A stretch of DNA of 64,000 bases from Plasmopara viticola (taxonomy: Eukaryota > Oomycota > Peronosporomycetes > Peronosporales > Peronosporaceae): NCBI GenBank assembly GCA_001695595.3, contig MBPM02000053.1:1-64000 (forward strand). Direction: 5' to 3'. Shown piece by piece: positions 1-10,655 of the stretch (position 1 is its first letter; each line of letters begins with the position of its first letter). The translations under genes and the position numbers were made by a program. The notes below the pieces were generated by a model. It ran no database searches, was not told the origin of the DNA, and worked only from the letters and a program-made list of their open reading frames with translations.

Positions 1-1231
1 CACTTAGCTCTGGTACTTCATAAGTATCGAACGTCCAGGTGAGATATGCGGCGTAAACTTTGGCACTCGACAAAGTTCCATTGGATAAGGGTCTAGTGAA
101 CGCAGCAGAGAGACAGCCTTGTCTAATAAATTGTTGCATGAGTTCGCGCTGACAAGCCGCCCCGAGCCAAATTGGCTTATAAAACGGGAAAGGTTTGTAG
201 ATGTTATATGTGTTGGGCACACCGCAAAAGTCGTGCCGGCCTTAAAAATCCTGGGGCAGCTAGTAATTTTACTAACTCCAGTGGCCTTGTAACTCCGGCT
301 AGAGTTCTAGCACAGTTGCCGTTGGTAATATCCACATTATTTAGAATGGGCGTGGCTAGCCTGTCCAATTCGACTTGAAGCCTTGTAAGTATTTTGCGAG
401 ATTGAGCACCACTAATTTTTGAGATTATTGTGCAAAGCAAAAATCTTCCGCTGTATACTCATTGCCGGGATGGGGCATCATCGTCATGATTCTTCGCAAG
501 CTCCAGTGTTGGACTAAACTTGCCAGTGTCAAAATTTTGCAGGTGCATTTAGATGACAATAGTCATCACTTATTCTATGTGTGTGATTAAGGCAAAGTAA
601 TATTTGGTTTGCAATACAAATTTACGCGAGATCATGGCATCAAGAAGGACGAGTCCGAGTACGTGGCAAGATCTTCAGAGGAGATCGTTGTGACCGCTGA
701 TGCCCCATTGTGGCTGTGAAATGGAGTTCGTCTTACAAAGCATCCGGCAATGATCGTCCACCAATCTGATCTAAAGCTTTCTACTGCCAGCATTTTGGAT
801 GCTGCAGGAAGTGCGAACCACGGTGCACCAAACCTCAAGTGGGAGACGGAAGTTGAAAAATCCGAAGCGATTTTGCGGAAATTTGAAAAAGCGAGTCGCA
901 ACCGCATTGGAAAAACTGCTGAAAGTAGTAAAGAGGTCGAGACCATTGTGATTTCCATTCGTGTATTTTTTTCCTTCAATCAGCAATAGGATGTCGAGCG
1001 TATCGCGTGCCTCTTTCAGACTGCCGTAGGTACGCTTTGAAATATCTTGGAGGCAGTTCATTGTGAAGATCGTAAAAGCTGAAGTGTCTTGACGTTGAAA
1101 AAGTGCGTTTTGGTGGGCGTTGAGTAAGAGATGACGATGCGATGCGCAATCTTTCACATTTGCGTTGGAGGTTACAGTCCTTAGATTTGTTTTTGAGATA
1201 TTTATAGCCAATCACCGTTGTGTATTAGGTT
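1..1231. other. No supportable gene
   Basis: Short overlapping ORFs occur on both strands, but none has a recognisable motif, a consistent start context or a pair of frames that joins into a domain. A plus-strand stretch near 750-990 is charged and helix-like and could be a gene relic, but nothing identifies it. Confidence 0.4.
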
Positions 1232-1299
1232 TAGGGGTTCTATATAATCGCAGACTGGGTGGGAGTTCGCGAAAATTGGGTGGAAGTTAGCGGCTCCCT
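1232..1299 (+). repeat. Solo terminal repeat of a TIR transposon
   Basis: This G-rich stretch ends in AGTTAGCGGCTCCCT. It resembles the right end of the TIR element at 45339-45766, which also has GTTAGCGGCTCCCT preceded by G-runs and GCGAA. No matching left end is visible upstream, so this is a solo or truncated end. The superfamily is unknown. Confidence 0.45.
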
Positions 1300-1539
1300 A
1301 ATCAATATTTCTATTGAATAATGTACTGTAGTTGCACGGTACTGTAGTTGTACCGTGGAGGGCGATGAATTCGGAAATGAGGAAGCAAGGACTCAATCAC
1401 GAACCGGTAATACCGGTAATAGAACCCTTTACCTTTATAAATGACCCGTTTCCTAAAATGGCCGTCAGAAATAGCACCTCTATAAACAACTATCCGTGAC
1501 CTGCCCACCCTGAGAATGAATGCTGCAAGGAACCACCTC

Positions 1540-1706
1540 AGTCTCTGACTTGGTAAGAGCCCAGGTGGCGCTCTGGTGCTGGAGACCGTCGCGTCGAGGG
1601 TGAGACTCGTTAGAGACCTGCAGATGCCCGAGAGCACCTGCCCGAAGCGCGCGAGCATTTAGCCCCCGCGCTTGGAAGGAGGGCGTCACCTCAACCTTTT
1701 CCGAAG
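1540..1706 (-). repeat. SINE-like dispersed repeat, copy 1 (truncated)
   Basis: This is the reverse-complement copy of the family whose 5' end reads CGGAAAAGGTTG(G)GGTGACG. It keeps the GC-rich 5' half and stops just after the CTTACCAAGTCAGAGA segment, so the 3' half and the pentanucleotide tail are missing. CCACCTC flanks both sides (1533-1539 and 1707-1713) and may be a short target-site duplication. The short ORFs inside it recur in every copy and are not genes. Confidence 0.85.
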
Positions 1707-1827
1707 CCACCTCGGTGGTCATCCGTAAAAATTGGAACGATACAGAGAATGAATGCTCCCTGCCATTTAATGCTTTCCTTTCTCGTTTTTCCTTATCGCC
1801 GTCAATCAACAATCAACATCGTTCAAG

Positions 1828-2450
1828 ATGGTGCCGAGGACGAGCAAGAAGAAGAGCAACGTGGCTGACCCGCAAGAGCCGGTCTTAGCTGCGTTCGATC
1901 CTCCCGAACCAATTACGCCTGCTTGTGCGATACCCAAGAAAGTGATCGCAGCAATGGTTGCTGCTGGCGCCAAGATGGAGGACGTGGAGGGAGAAGATTT
2001 GCGCATTCTGCGAATCGACGTTTACACTCGGACGCGTGGAATGTGTACGAAGGCTGGGCTTCTTCACTTGAAGAAGTAGATCCACTGGTCCAAGCATATT
2101 TCATGCCGCCGCTCGCGATACGACGCACGAGCATCTGCCCTCCTAATGCAAATGGTATTGACATCCAGGACGAAGCCAATAGCGTGATCAATCACTTCGC
2201 GCCCCTCTTCGTGGGCGACTTTGCGGCTGGAATTCCAGCGCTTCTTGCGACTCTTGCGCCTCACCCGGCTCCAGCGGCTCCGACCAATATGCACCATGCG
2301 AAAGTTGCAGTGACTGCCTTGTCACGTGCGATATGCCGCCCTGGCACAAATTTTCCAGTCATCAGCGGACTGCACGTAGGACATTATGTATGCCACGTGC
2401 AGTACGTTTGGAGTGGTACAGTTGTCACTATGCCGGTCTTTCGAATGTGA
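1828..2450 (+). pseudogene. Unidentified broken ORF
   Basis: A plausible start (ATG at 1828, after a pyrimidine-rich leader and GTTCAAG) opens a frame with a basic N-terminus (RTSKKKS) and a Pro/Ala-rich stretch. It stops at about 2079. A second frame overlaps it and continues to 2450 with an Ala/Pro-rich stretch. A single frameshift near 2040 would join them. No domain is recognised. The base composition is more GC-rich than the viral element just downstream, so it reads as host-type sequence. It could also be two chance frames. Confidence 0.3.
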
Positions 2451-3228
2451 AATCAACGATCAAGTGGACACTGCACCTTTAAGCTACACACTGCCCCTTT
2501 CCGTGCAGTCGAAATGTTTGTGAGACTCACCTGTATGAGAACATTCCGGCTAGTGAGTTCTATGATAAGCTTGAGAACGTCCTCTTGAGTCAAGCCAGGG
2601 CTTATAAAATCAATATTGCCTTCGGACACAGTATGTACGATCCTGAGAGCGATAAAGAATTCTACTTCTACCCGAATATCTCCAATTTCAATGTCTATGA
2701 TAGACCATTTGTCGTGAATAGTAGAGCCGATGCCAGAAAGGTAATGTCCGACATTCATATGAAGGAGCTATCAGAAAAACTCAACTATACGGATTCGGGA
2801 GTCAATATAGCGATGCTTATTACCGAAATTTATCAAAGAATAGATACATCATTAACTTTACGCGAACTAACAACAGGTGTGTGTTCTTTTCCATTGCCTA
2901 CTATCAGCAAGTAGAAAAAAACCAACTAAAGGTCGTGGCACAAGTAAAAGGGGCTTTCAAGCGCTATTGTATCTATAAAGGACTTCAATTCTCGCTAAAT
3001 CTATACAAAAGCTTCAAGCCAATTGACTTAATCATACCTGTGTCGGTCAGTGTACCTAACAGCCTCAGCAATGAGACTCGATGCTTTGTGAATGAGGAGC
3101 CAAAATCATTGGTTCAGGATATGACTGAATATATCAACAAGGCGTCAGATGAAATCGCTAGTATTCATAAAAATAAGTTTAAATCTATCTACTATTCTAT
3201 CTACAAACAGCTATCAAAGCCTGAAGAG

Positions 3229-3240
3229 GCTTATCCGAAA
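3229..3240 (+). repeat. Target-site duplication, left copy
   Basis: GCTTATCCGAAA at 3229-3240 is repeated exactly at 3561-3572 and brackets the SINE-like repeat. The viral polymerase sequence resumes directly after the right copy. Confidence 0.9.
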
Positions 3241-3560
3241 TTGTATTGTATTACGTTATTGCGTTGCCAAGTTATGCACGTGCTAGGATCTATGGCTAGT
3301 CCACGGCATAGAGTGGTGTCCGCATACGTCGGTTTCGTTCGGCGGGCAGTGCGGCCAACACCGAGGCCGTGAGGGTCTTCCATTTTTCTGTGTAGTTCTG
3401 ACATGGTAAGAGCCCAGGTGGCGCCCTAGCGCTGGAGACCGTCGCGTCGAGGGTGAGACTCGTTAGAGACCTGCAGATGCCCGAGAGCACCTGCCCGAAG
3501 CGCGCGAGCATTTAGCCCCCGCGCTTGGAAGGAGGGCGTCACCCCAACCTTTTCCGAAAA
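3241..3560 (-). repeat. SINE-like dispersed repeat, copy 2, inside polB
   Basis: This is a near full-length copy in reverse orientation. Its pentanucleotide-repeat tail lies at the low-coordinate end (TTGTATTGTATTACG) and its 5' end (CCAACCTTTTCCGAA on the plus strand) at the high-coordinate end. Exact 12-bp duplications flank it. This layout (a simple-repeat tail plus a target-site duplication of 12 bp) is that of target-primed retrotransposition. The insertion interrupts the polymerase frame, so it is younger than the viral integration. Confidence 0.9.
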
Positions 3561-3730
3561 GCTTATCCGAAAGTAATGGCTAATAATAAGAAACGATATC
3601 TGAAAATCAGAGATAAAATTACTAAGTATTGGATCAAATTCTGATGCAGACTCCAGTAGTTGGTTTCAATAGCGGTTCCTATGATATCAATCTGATTAAG
3701 AATGAGCTCTTTAGTGCGATAGGAACTGAT

Positions 3731-3820
3731 AACATCATGCATATCATCAAAAATGGTGGGTACATGGCTATCGTTAACATCATGCATATCATCAAAAATG
3801 GTGGGTACATGGCTATCGTT
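3731..3820 (+). repeat. 45-bp in-frame tandem duplication in polB
   Basis: The 45 bp starting at 3731 (AACATCATGCATATCATC...) are repeated immediately from 3776 with no change visible. This duplicates the 15 residues NIMHIIKNGGYMAIV in the exonuclease region. The frame is kept, but such a duplication is not expected in a working exonuclease fold. Confidence 0.95.
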
Positions 3821-6182
3821 AGTGATACATTCAAGATGCTTGACATCATCAACTATGTTCCAGCAGGAACAAGCTATGCCAAATATCTAGAGACCTATGT
3901 TGGTGGCTGTAAATGTGAAGACAAGATCCGCTGTATCTGGGAGCTATCGAAGGGTGTGTTTCCATACGAATACATCACGAGTTTTGATGTTCTAAACGAA
4001 ACAGAGCTACCACCTAAGTTAGCCTTCTACAGCAAACTCAGATGTATTAACATCAGCGATGACGATTACAAGCGAGTACACTTCGTTTGGAAGCACTTTG
4101 GGATGAAGACGATCAAAAACCTACTGATTTGGTACAACAATCCAGATGTGGGACCATAAAAGCTATTCTAAAGCAACGCGAGCTTTTCGAACGTTTCGAC
4201 TTAGACATGTTTTGTGATGGTGTGTCTCTTCCAGGCCTGAGTGAGAAAGTCATGTACAAGACTGAAGAGCTCATGTTCCCGAGCAAGGAGCCAGGTATGT
4301 CATTCGATTTTCCAGAAAAACGATACTTGGGCTATATCAAGCAAGATGAAGAGGCTAAACGCGAATTCGCAATGAAAATGCAACATCTAGATAATTTACT
4401 TAAGAAACAGAAGTACATCTGCAACTATTGCTACACCAAGCTCAATGAGGAAAACGCCTCAGCTGATCGGATTGACAAAAAAAGGGCACGAAGATGATAA
4501 TATTATCATCAGCTGTATTAAGTGCAATGTCGCTCGTAAAAACATGAGCATCAAGGTATTTAGACACAAAAAGTTTCTTGAGCTCAATAGCCATCGTCTT
4601 GTCTATTCAATCGATGAGACTCTAATTTGTGATAGTGAAACCTGTAAGAAATCATTGATTACGATGCAAACGCTTTATATCTGTGGTGTCTTGAGAATGA
4701 GATGCAATGCGGACGATTGGCTAGTGTTGACGCGCATGATGTTACATCGATGACATCAGGCTGACAAAGTCTTTGGGTTCCTTGAATGCGACATTGAAAC
4801 ACCAAAGCACTCGAAAGAGTAATTTAGTGAGATGGCCTCGAATTTCAAGAACATTGAGATCGATCCAACTGAAGAGATCATTGGTACGCATATGTCAACC
4901 AGTCTCGGGGTAGAAATATGGCTAAGAAAAGTCGCAAATTGATTGGAAGCTACTTTGGAGAGAAGATACTGATCTATATTCCTCTACTCAAATGGTATCT
5001 TGATCACGGAATGGTGATCACAAAGACTTACAGCTTTATCAAAGCGAGCTTTCACAGACCTTTTTAGTCGTTCAAGCACCAAGTGTCCGATGCACGACGC
5101 GAGGAAAATGTGAATAAAGCGATGGATTTCTTAAACAATCTCAAGAGACCTGCTTCAAAGTGGCGGTTAAAAGATGATGAGGACGATGTCAAAAATTATG
5201 TTGAAGAACTCTCATATCATCAGATATCGACTGAGATGGTTATATCTAGATCTAAAGACTATGGATTTCTGCCTGATGACTTAAAAAGACTAATCAAAGA
5301 AGTATCCAATGTTCATGAGTTTGCCAAGAGTAGCAGCATGATAGCTGAGATGATGACACTGGTTGGCAACAGTGCTTTCGGTTGATCAGGAATGGACATG
5401 AGCAAGCATAAGGAAGTACAATTCATGTCAGACGAAAAGACTATCTACAAAGCTACAGAGCATTTCACATTCAGCTCAAAGATCGAGCTAAACGATGGGA
5501 CTGTTGAAATGGTAAAATCGAAGCGACGCATTGAGCTTCGAAATTCACTTCATTTATCCATTGCCATCTATCAGCTTGCTAAATTACGCATGCTACAGTT
5601 CTATCACGACTGTATCGATTTCTACTTCGATCGATTTAGTTTCCAACACCAAGAGATGGATACAGACTCAGGTTACATTGCTTTAATCTCTGAGAATCCT
5701 TTTTCTGACCTAATACAGCCTGAGCTAGTCGACCATTACAATCGCCACAAGTACGATTGGTCCCCTCGTGACGACACGAAGGAGAATGCAGCAATCGATC
5801 GTCGTACCTCCGGTTTGTTTAAGAAGGAATTTCGTTGCAATGCAATGGTCAGTCTTAGCTCAAAAAGTTATACTTGCTATCTCGGTGACGAAATCGATAA
5901 AAAGACTAAGAAAGCAAAGATCAAAATGTCGGCTAAAGGTGTTCAGAAATCACGAAAACTCAATGTACTATCGCCTGAGAATTTCGAATCAGTGGTCATA
6001 CATCGTATCGCATTCAGAGGCACTAACAGAGGTTTAAGACCAACTCTATGATAACATATACTCAGATGAAAACAGCTCTCAACTACTTCTATGACAAGCG
6101 TCGTGTATTAGAAAATGGTGTCCCTATTACACCTCTAATGATATAGAAGACTTGGAGATTTTTCTTATAGAGATACATAGGT

Positions 6183-7233
6183 ATGGAGACGCTACTTGAA
6201 AAACTGTACTATGATCCTGAAACTGGTTTCCTCTCAGCTACAGCTCTACACGAAAAGGCGAAGGCGATCAATTCATCAATCACATTGAAGCAAGTAAAGG
6301 ACTGGTACAAGACTAAGCTTGACATCCAACAGTATGTTGAGCAAAAAGCAACCTACGGTGATTTCAGAATAGCCCCAAACAATCCCAATTCGTGGCAAAT
6401 GGATCTTGCCTTTTGGAAGGAAAAATCGATAATAACAGCTATCGATGTCAACTCTCGATTAGGTTTCGCAAAACTTTTAAAGAACACGCGGGTTGAAACT
6501 GTTTTAGATGGACAAAAGGTAGATACATTGACGACCGATAATGGTAAAGAATTCACTAATTGAAAGGCTTAATCCTACCAGAAATCTCAAAATATTGCTC
6601 TATTCAACAATGATCCTGGTGATCATGCTAAAATGGGTAACATCGAACGCTTCAGTCGTACGATAAAAATGAGGCTCATTCGAATGCAAAAATCTATCAC
6701 TGAGAAGCTAGTTAAACATGTTATCAATAACTACAACAACACCTACCACTCGACTATCAAGAAAACGCCTGTACAAGCGAAAGGAGAAGTCATAATAGAT
6801 GATCTCGAACATAATCACGGAATAATGGGAGGTTGGAAAATGATACCCCGGGCGGTGCTACAGTCCTGTATCGACTCGATAAAGGGGTCTTTGACAAGAA
6901 AAAAGCCCGCTGGAGCAAAACCGTAAACGAATTTGTGGGTGTCAATCGGTATAGAGTTCAGATTCGATCAAAGAATGGACATACTCTGTACAAAACTCTA
7001 AAGACATCAAACTATTCAAATCTTAAGCGACCAATGCACCACTAGGCAAGAATCAAATCTATGAAGCTGAGAAAATTATCGATCATAAGAAAACAAAATC
7101 GGGTCATAAATACCTAGTCAAGTGTATTGGGTATGAGGATCCTACGAGGAAAGGACAAGGCAATCTTCGATTGTTCGACAAAAACCGTCAATCAACCCTC
7201 GAGAAGGACAACTGGGCAACAACGAAAAAATGA
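6183..7233 (+). pseudogene. Polinton-type DDE integrase with chromodomain (stops)
   Basis: This is a retroviral-type (rve) integrase that would insert the viral genome into host DNA. ATG at 6183 opens an N-terminal helical region. The catalytic core shows the first Asp in WQMDLAFW (about 6400), the second in TTDNGKEF (6537-6539) and Glu in MGNIERFSRT (about 6645), giving the classical spacing of about 35 residues between the second Asp and Glu. Two in-frame stops (6561 and 6570) lie between them, and a frameshift near 6835 precedes the SH3-like region. After 7045 another frame carries a chromodomain-like end (YEAEKIIDH...HKYLVKCIGYEDPT). The gene lies 36 bp after the polymerase end on the same strand. 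All three catalytic residues survive, but the stops make it a pseudogene unless read through. Confidence 0.9.
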
Positions 7234-7358
7234 ATGACTATGTCGGCTTTGGTAAAGCATAAACTACTATAAGAGAAATCCTCTTTGCCACAAACCGATA
7301 AAATTGATACATATATCATAGGATTTTTATTCGAAAGTAGAATATATAGATAGAAGTC

Positions 7359-7613
7359 ATGCCATGTTCCAAATGCTTAAGCAACCAACGCGAGCTCACA
7401 AAGTTGCGACGTAAAATATGGATCATCCAGGAGGTAAGTCGAATCAAAAATGAACTAATCTTACTGGATCCAGTAACAAGTTCTCACAGAACGGTTACGA
7501 AAAAAAAATATCGCCATGAGCTTGAGCAAATATTCGGGATTCCATCTCATCGTATGAAAAGCCGCTATCTGATACTTTTGAATGAAAGTAATGATATTTG
7601 TCATACAAATTAA
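7359..7613 (+). CDS. Small viral-element protein, unknown
   Basis: This is an intact 84-residue ORF beginning MPCSKCLSNQRELTKLRRK. It has one N-terminal CxxC pair, then a basic helical region. It lies between the integrase and the repeat-containing protein on the same strand. No family is recognised. The CxxC could belong to a small metal-binding site, but no second pair is present. Confidence 0.4.
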   Translation: MPCSKCLSNQRELTKLRRKIWIIQEVSRIKNELILLDPVTSSHRTVTKKKYRHELEQIFGIPSHRMKSRYLILLNESNDICHTN

Positions 7614-7802
7614 CCCATATGTCATTACACGCTGATGCCAAGTTTGTATTGGATATCGAGCGATCGTTATTTTTTTATATCGGATTATATACGACTCAAG
7701 ATGTTTCCTAATTTCAAATTCCTCGCAAAGCGAGAGCAAAAGCGGCAATAACTTCTTTTACGAGCACAGCGACGTGTTTAAAAAACCAAAATCGAGCGCA
7801 GT

Positions 7803-9366
7803 ATGAATGAAAGTACACCGTGGGCGAGCGATGTCGAAAAAACAGTATCTTCATCGGACGCAAACATTTCAACATCAACTCAGACAGATTTGACTGAGCC
7901 CTTTAAAAAAACACTGATTAATGAATTATTTCAGACAAATCCTGAGGTCTCAACACTCTCAGTGGATTCGCTGTCGCAGACTGACGGCTTCGCCTCAACA
8001 TCGTTTCCTCAAGTGAATGCAATTGATAGTGGGATGCAAGCAACTCCCGACACAACTGACAGAAATTTACAGGCTCGCCCTAATACAATTGACAGAAACT
8101 TACAGGCTCGCCCCAATACAACTGATAAAGAATTACAGGCTCGCCCCGATACATTAGATCAAAATTTTTAGATTCGTCCAAATACTAAGGATGTCGGCTC
8201 TATTACCGATCAAACAATACCGATTGAGAAAAAAACAATGGATACTGAAGAGATCAAGTTGATTCAAGAGCTTAGAATAAAGGATTATTTATTGATAATC
8301 CAAATTGGGTTGCTCTTCGAATTCAGCCCATCCGAAGGAAGAGTGGTAAAGATGATCCGAGATACCGTCTTGGAGCTAAGGGGTCTCTTATTTCCATCAT
8401 AGGAGATAAGAAGCGATACAATCATGAAACAATTGATTGGGTTGCTACAGATTAAGAAATTAGAGATATCCACTACGACAGCAAGAACAATTCAATAGAC
8501 GAAGTTGGATCAATGCGTGGCGAAGAAAATCGGATGAGAACACTCATGCGGTTAGAGAAGAAGAAGCGATCAGCAGGTGATGATTTAGAGTATCTGGACG
8601 TCAAGCTTTAGGATATGAGACTGAGTGACATTCGTTTAGCCAGTAAATCGACATCGACAATTTCTGACAATGATCAAAGTCCGATAAAGCTGCTCTGGGT
8701 GATACTAAACAACATGGAGTTGCTGGTATCAAATGGGATTACTAAGAGTATCGTTCCAGTCTTCAAAGAAAAGTTCAAATCTGACAAATCGCACCCACGT
8801 CAGTACATTTGGATTAACAGGTAATCTATCGATGTTTATGGCAAAAAATCCAATCTGAAGCATAACTCGGCAATCGTTAAAGTTTATTGGCAATCGACGC
8901 TTAGTACATTTTTAAGCATGATTATAAGCAGAGGATTAGAACTTTCTATAGTCGGAACACCTGACGTCAAAAGTTTAGTAAAAGCTTTCAAACAACCGAC
9001 GATGATTATCGAGAGACGCGACATGGTATCGAAAGCGGACTGAATGAAGGCAAAAATGAAATTTTATCAATCCCTGACAGTGAAGCTAAACAAATACTAT
9101 TAGATTATTAGACTCAGCTGGTGATCGAGGACATTGCTGTTCCATTCCGGATGCCTCTGATTGTTTCAAAAACGGTATCAGGCCTCACGCAGATTACTAT
9201 TTCGGTCAGCCAACAGCCTCCCGGCCTTAATAGCCTCACGATCGATGACTACAGCAAGAAACATAAGCCAGTGTCTAGTGTCGCCTTGAAGGGATTAATG
9301 AAGAATATTCAGTGGATGACTACGTTCATAACGCTGCTGGATCACTTTGACAAATTAGATGCATAG
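7803..9366 (+). pseudogene. Unknown viral-element protein with 12-residue repeats (decayed)
   Basis: An ATG at 7803 opens an acidic, Ser/Thr-rich region containing WASDVEKTV and TQTDL. At about 8034-8170 there are about four units of a 12-residue repeat (consensus DRNLQARPNTTD). A stop at 8169 and a frameshift near 8275 follow. The continuing frame then reads NPNWVALRIQPIRRKSGKDD, a Lys/Arg-rich charged segment, a hydrophobic core near 8700-8990 and a last open stretch at 9121-9366. Whether this was one protein or two cannot be decided. WASD-x-x-KTV recurs in the small ORF at 10270, suggesting related partners or a shared binding peptide. No enzymatic motif is visible. Confidence 0.5.
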
Positions 9367-9419
9367 CTCTCAACTATTGATTATGAATTTATTTCGAACG
9401 ATAAAGAACGGCGAGGGTA

Positions 9420-10187
9420 ACTGCGGAAAAAGAAGTTGAATAGAGATCGTCGAACAAATCTTAATCAGAATTTGATGTTTCTAAACAAGGCCATCGTAGG
9501 GACTGCACAAGATATCACGAGACAAAGTATAGGGAAAGACCATGATGAAGATCTTTAGAACTCCATGATGACGCTAAAGCTTCTTTTCAGACGTATGGCG
9601 ACGCTCAGAAACGATATGAAGCAGCTAAGCTGGCAGTCAAAGGATCTAACTCAAAAGCAGCGAGATCCGCTCTGAAGGCAACCCATTTAGCTCTTATTGC
9701 TACTAAGTCCGTTAATCAGTCTAAAGCAAAACGATATTCGGATACTCAACCAAAATTACAGGGTCGTGGTCTGAGAGGGGATGGAGTAGCTCCACTAGAA
9801 GGAGTAGCCAGACGCGGTAGAGCTTATAGCCTGAATGAAGTACAGGTCTTAGCTACTCCATCTGCATACATATATCGCCAACTTGGTAGTAAGTATATTC
9901 CTTTGCTTGATCTTGATGCTATAACGTTGGCCCTGGTACAGCCAAATCGACGTAAATGCGGTCCTAAATGTCAAATCAGCGATAGTCTTCAAGCTATGAT
10001 CAAGACACTTGTCTATAAGAAGAACTTCGATCAAGCTGGTTATGATAAGCTCAGCATCGACGATAAAAATTTCTTCAAAGAGATACTTGCCATCACACAT
10101 CTCCAGTACAACTTTTATGATAAAGTAAAGGATCCGCTACAAACGCTTATAGCTGAGTATGATAAACTGAAAGATAGATTGAATTAG
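9420..10187 (+). pseudogene. Conserved Polinton/adintovirus virion-type protein of unknown function
   Basis: The first part is Lys/Gln-rich and helical with a stop near 9557 and frame changes. A frame from about 9700 to 10187 then reads through an RGR/Gly-rich linker (GRGLRGDGVAP) into a compact C-terminal domain (GSKYIPLLDLDAITLALVQ ... LSIDDKNFFKEILAITHLQ). This layout, a disordered basic linker followed by a small helical domain with an L-x-x-[DE][DE]K-x-[FY] block, recalls an uncharacterised protein seen beside the capsid genes in adinto- and Polinton-type viruses. That comparison is from memory and unverified. The C-terminal 94 residues (9903-10187) remain open. Confidence 0.5.
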
Positions 10188-10269
10188 GCAATGACACCCC
10201 AAGCATCATGAAGCAATTAAAGTCGATTACAATTGATATGTATAGGAACCACCTCATCTCGGATAATAC

Positions 10270-10566
10270 ATGTCGCGATATTATAACTCGAATATTATAA
10301 TCACAATGTTCTTCTATAATACGCACATCATAGCCAAATCAGGTGGTAGCTACGGGGACAACGCTGATCTCAATATCGCTGAGCTCAAAGCCATTATAAA
10401 GAATCTCATTATCAGCGAGCGATCTCAGAAGACCCAGCCAACAGTTTGGGCATCTGACCTTGATAAAACTGTTCAGAAAGTGAATGCAACGTCTCAAACA
10501 GGTGGTAGTCGAATGTGGGCTTACCAGCCCAAGAAAAAAGACACAGTAAAGACATTTGCTATTTGA
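10270..10566 (+). CDS. Small viral-element protein sharing the WASD-KTV motif
   Basis: This is an intact 98-residue ORF. It starts with a Tyr/Ile-rich hydrophobic segment (IIITMFFYNTHIIA), followed by a Gly-rich turn, a short helix and a tail containing TVWASDLDKTVQKV and TSQTGG. The tail matches the N-terminus of the protein at 7803 (TPWASDVEKTV, TQT). It ends 90 bp before the convergent fibre gene on the other strand. No family is recognised. Confidence 0.45.
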   Translation: MSRYYNSNIIITMFFYNTHIIAKSGGSYGDNADLNIAELKAIIKNLIISERSQKTQPTVWASDLDKTVQKVNATSQTGGSRMWAYQPKKKDTVKTFAI

Positions 10567-10655
10567 ACGAAGTTCAGTGGCGCAAGGCGCGCAAACGAAT
10601 CGATATTTAGAGATTGCACGAAAACTTTGGGTTTTTGTCGCTTAGGACTGCTAAT

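Larger units (their letters stand above)
2519..6146 (+). pseudogene. polB: Protein-primed-type DNA polymerase B of a Polinton-like virus (decayed)
   Basis: This is a family B DNA polymerase relic of the Polinton/adintovirus type, which would replicate the viral genome. In order, it shows an exonuclease motif (FNSGSYDINLIK, about 3670-3710), the block FPYEYITSFDVLNETELPP (about 3960-4010), an HNH-like zinc motif (CNYC...ADRID...GHEDDN...CIKCN, about 4420-4535), a motif A equivalent (DANALYLWCL, about 4662-4691), FGFLECDIETP (about 4770-4805), motif B (LVGNSAFG, to 5384) and motif C DTDS (5659-5670). The end reads YFYDKRRVLENG near 6090-6120, typical of this family. The gene is broken by several frameshifts (near 2.88, 4.15, 4.48 and 4.65 kb), in-frame stops (for example 3642, 4819 and 5385) and a SINE-like insertion at 3241-3560. 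The conserved motifs leave little doubt about the family. Activity is not expected. Confidence 0.9.

Noticed and set aside
3296..3511. ORF MLARFGQVLSGICRSLTS... recurring at several places
   Set aside because: It is the translation of the SINE-like repeat and appears in every copy in any context; not a gene.
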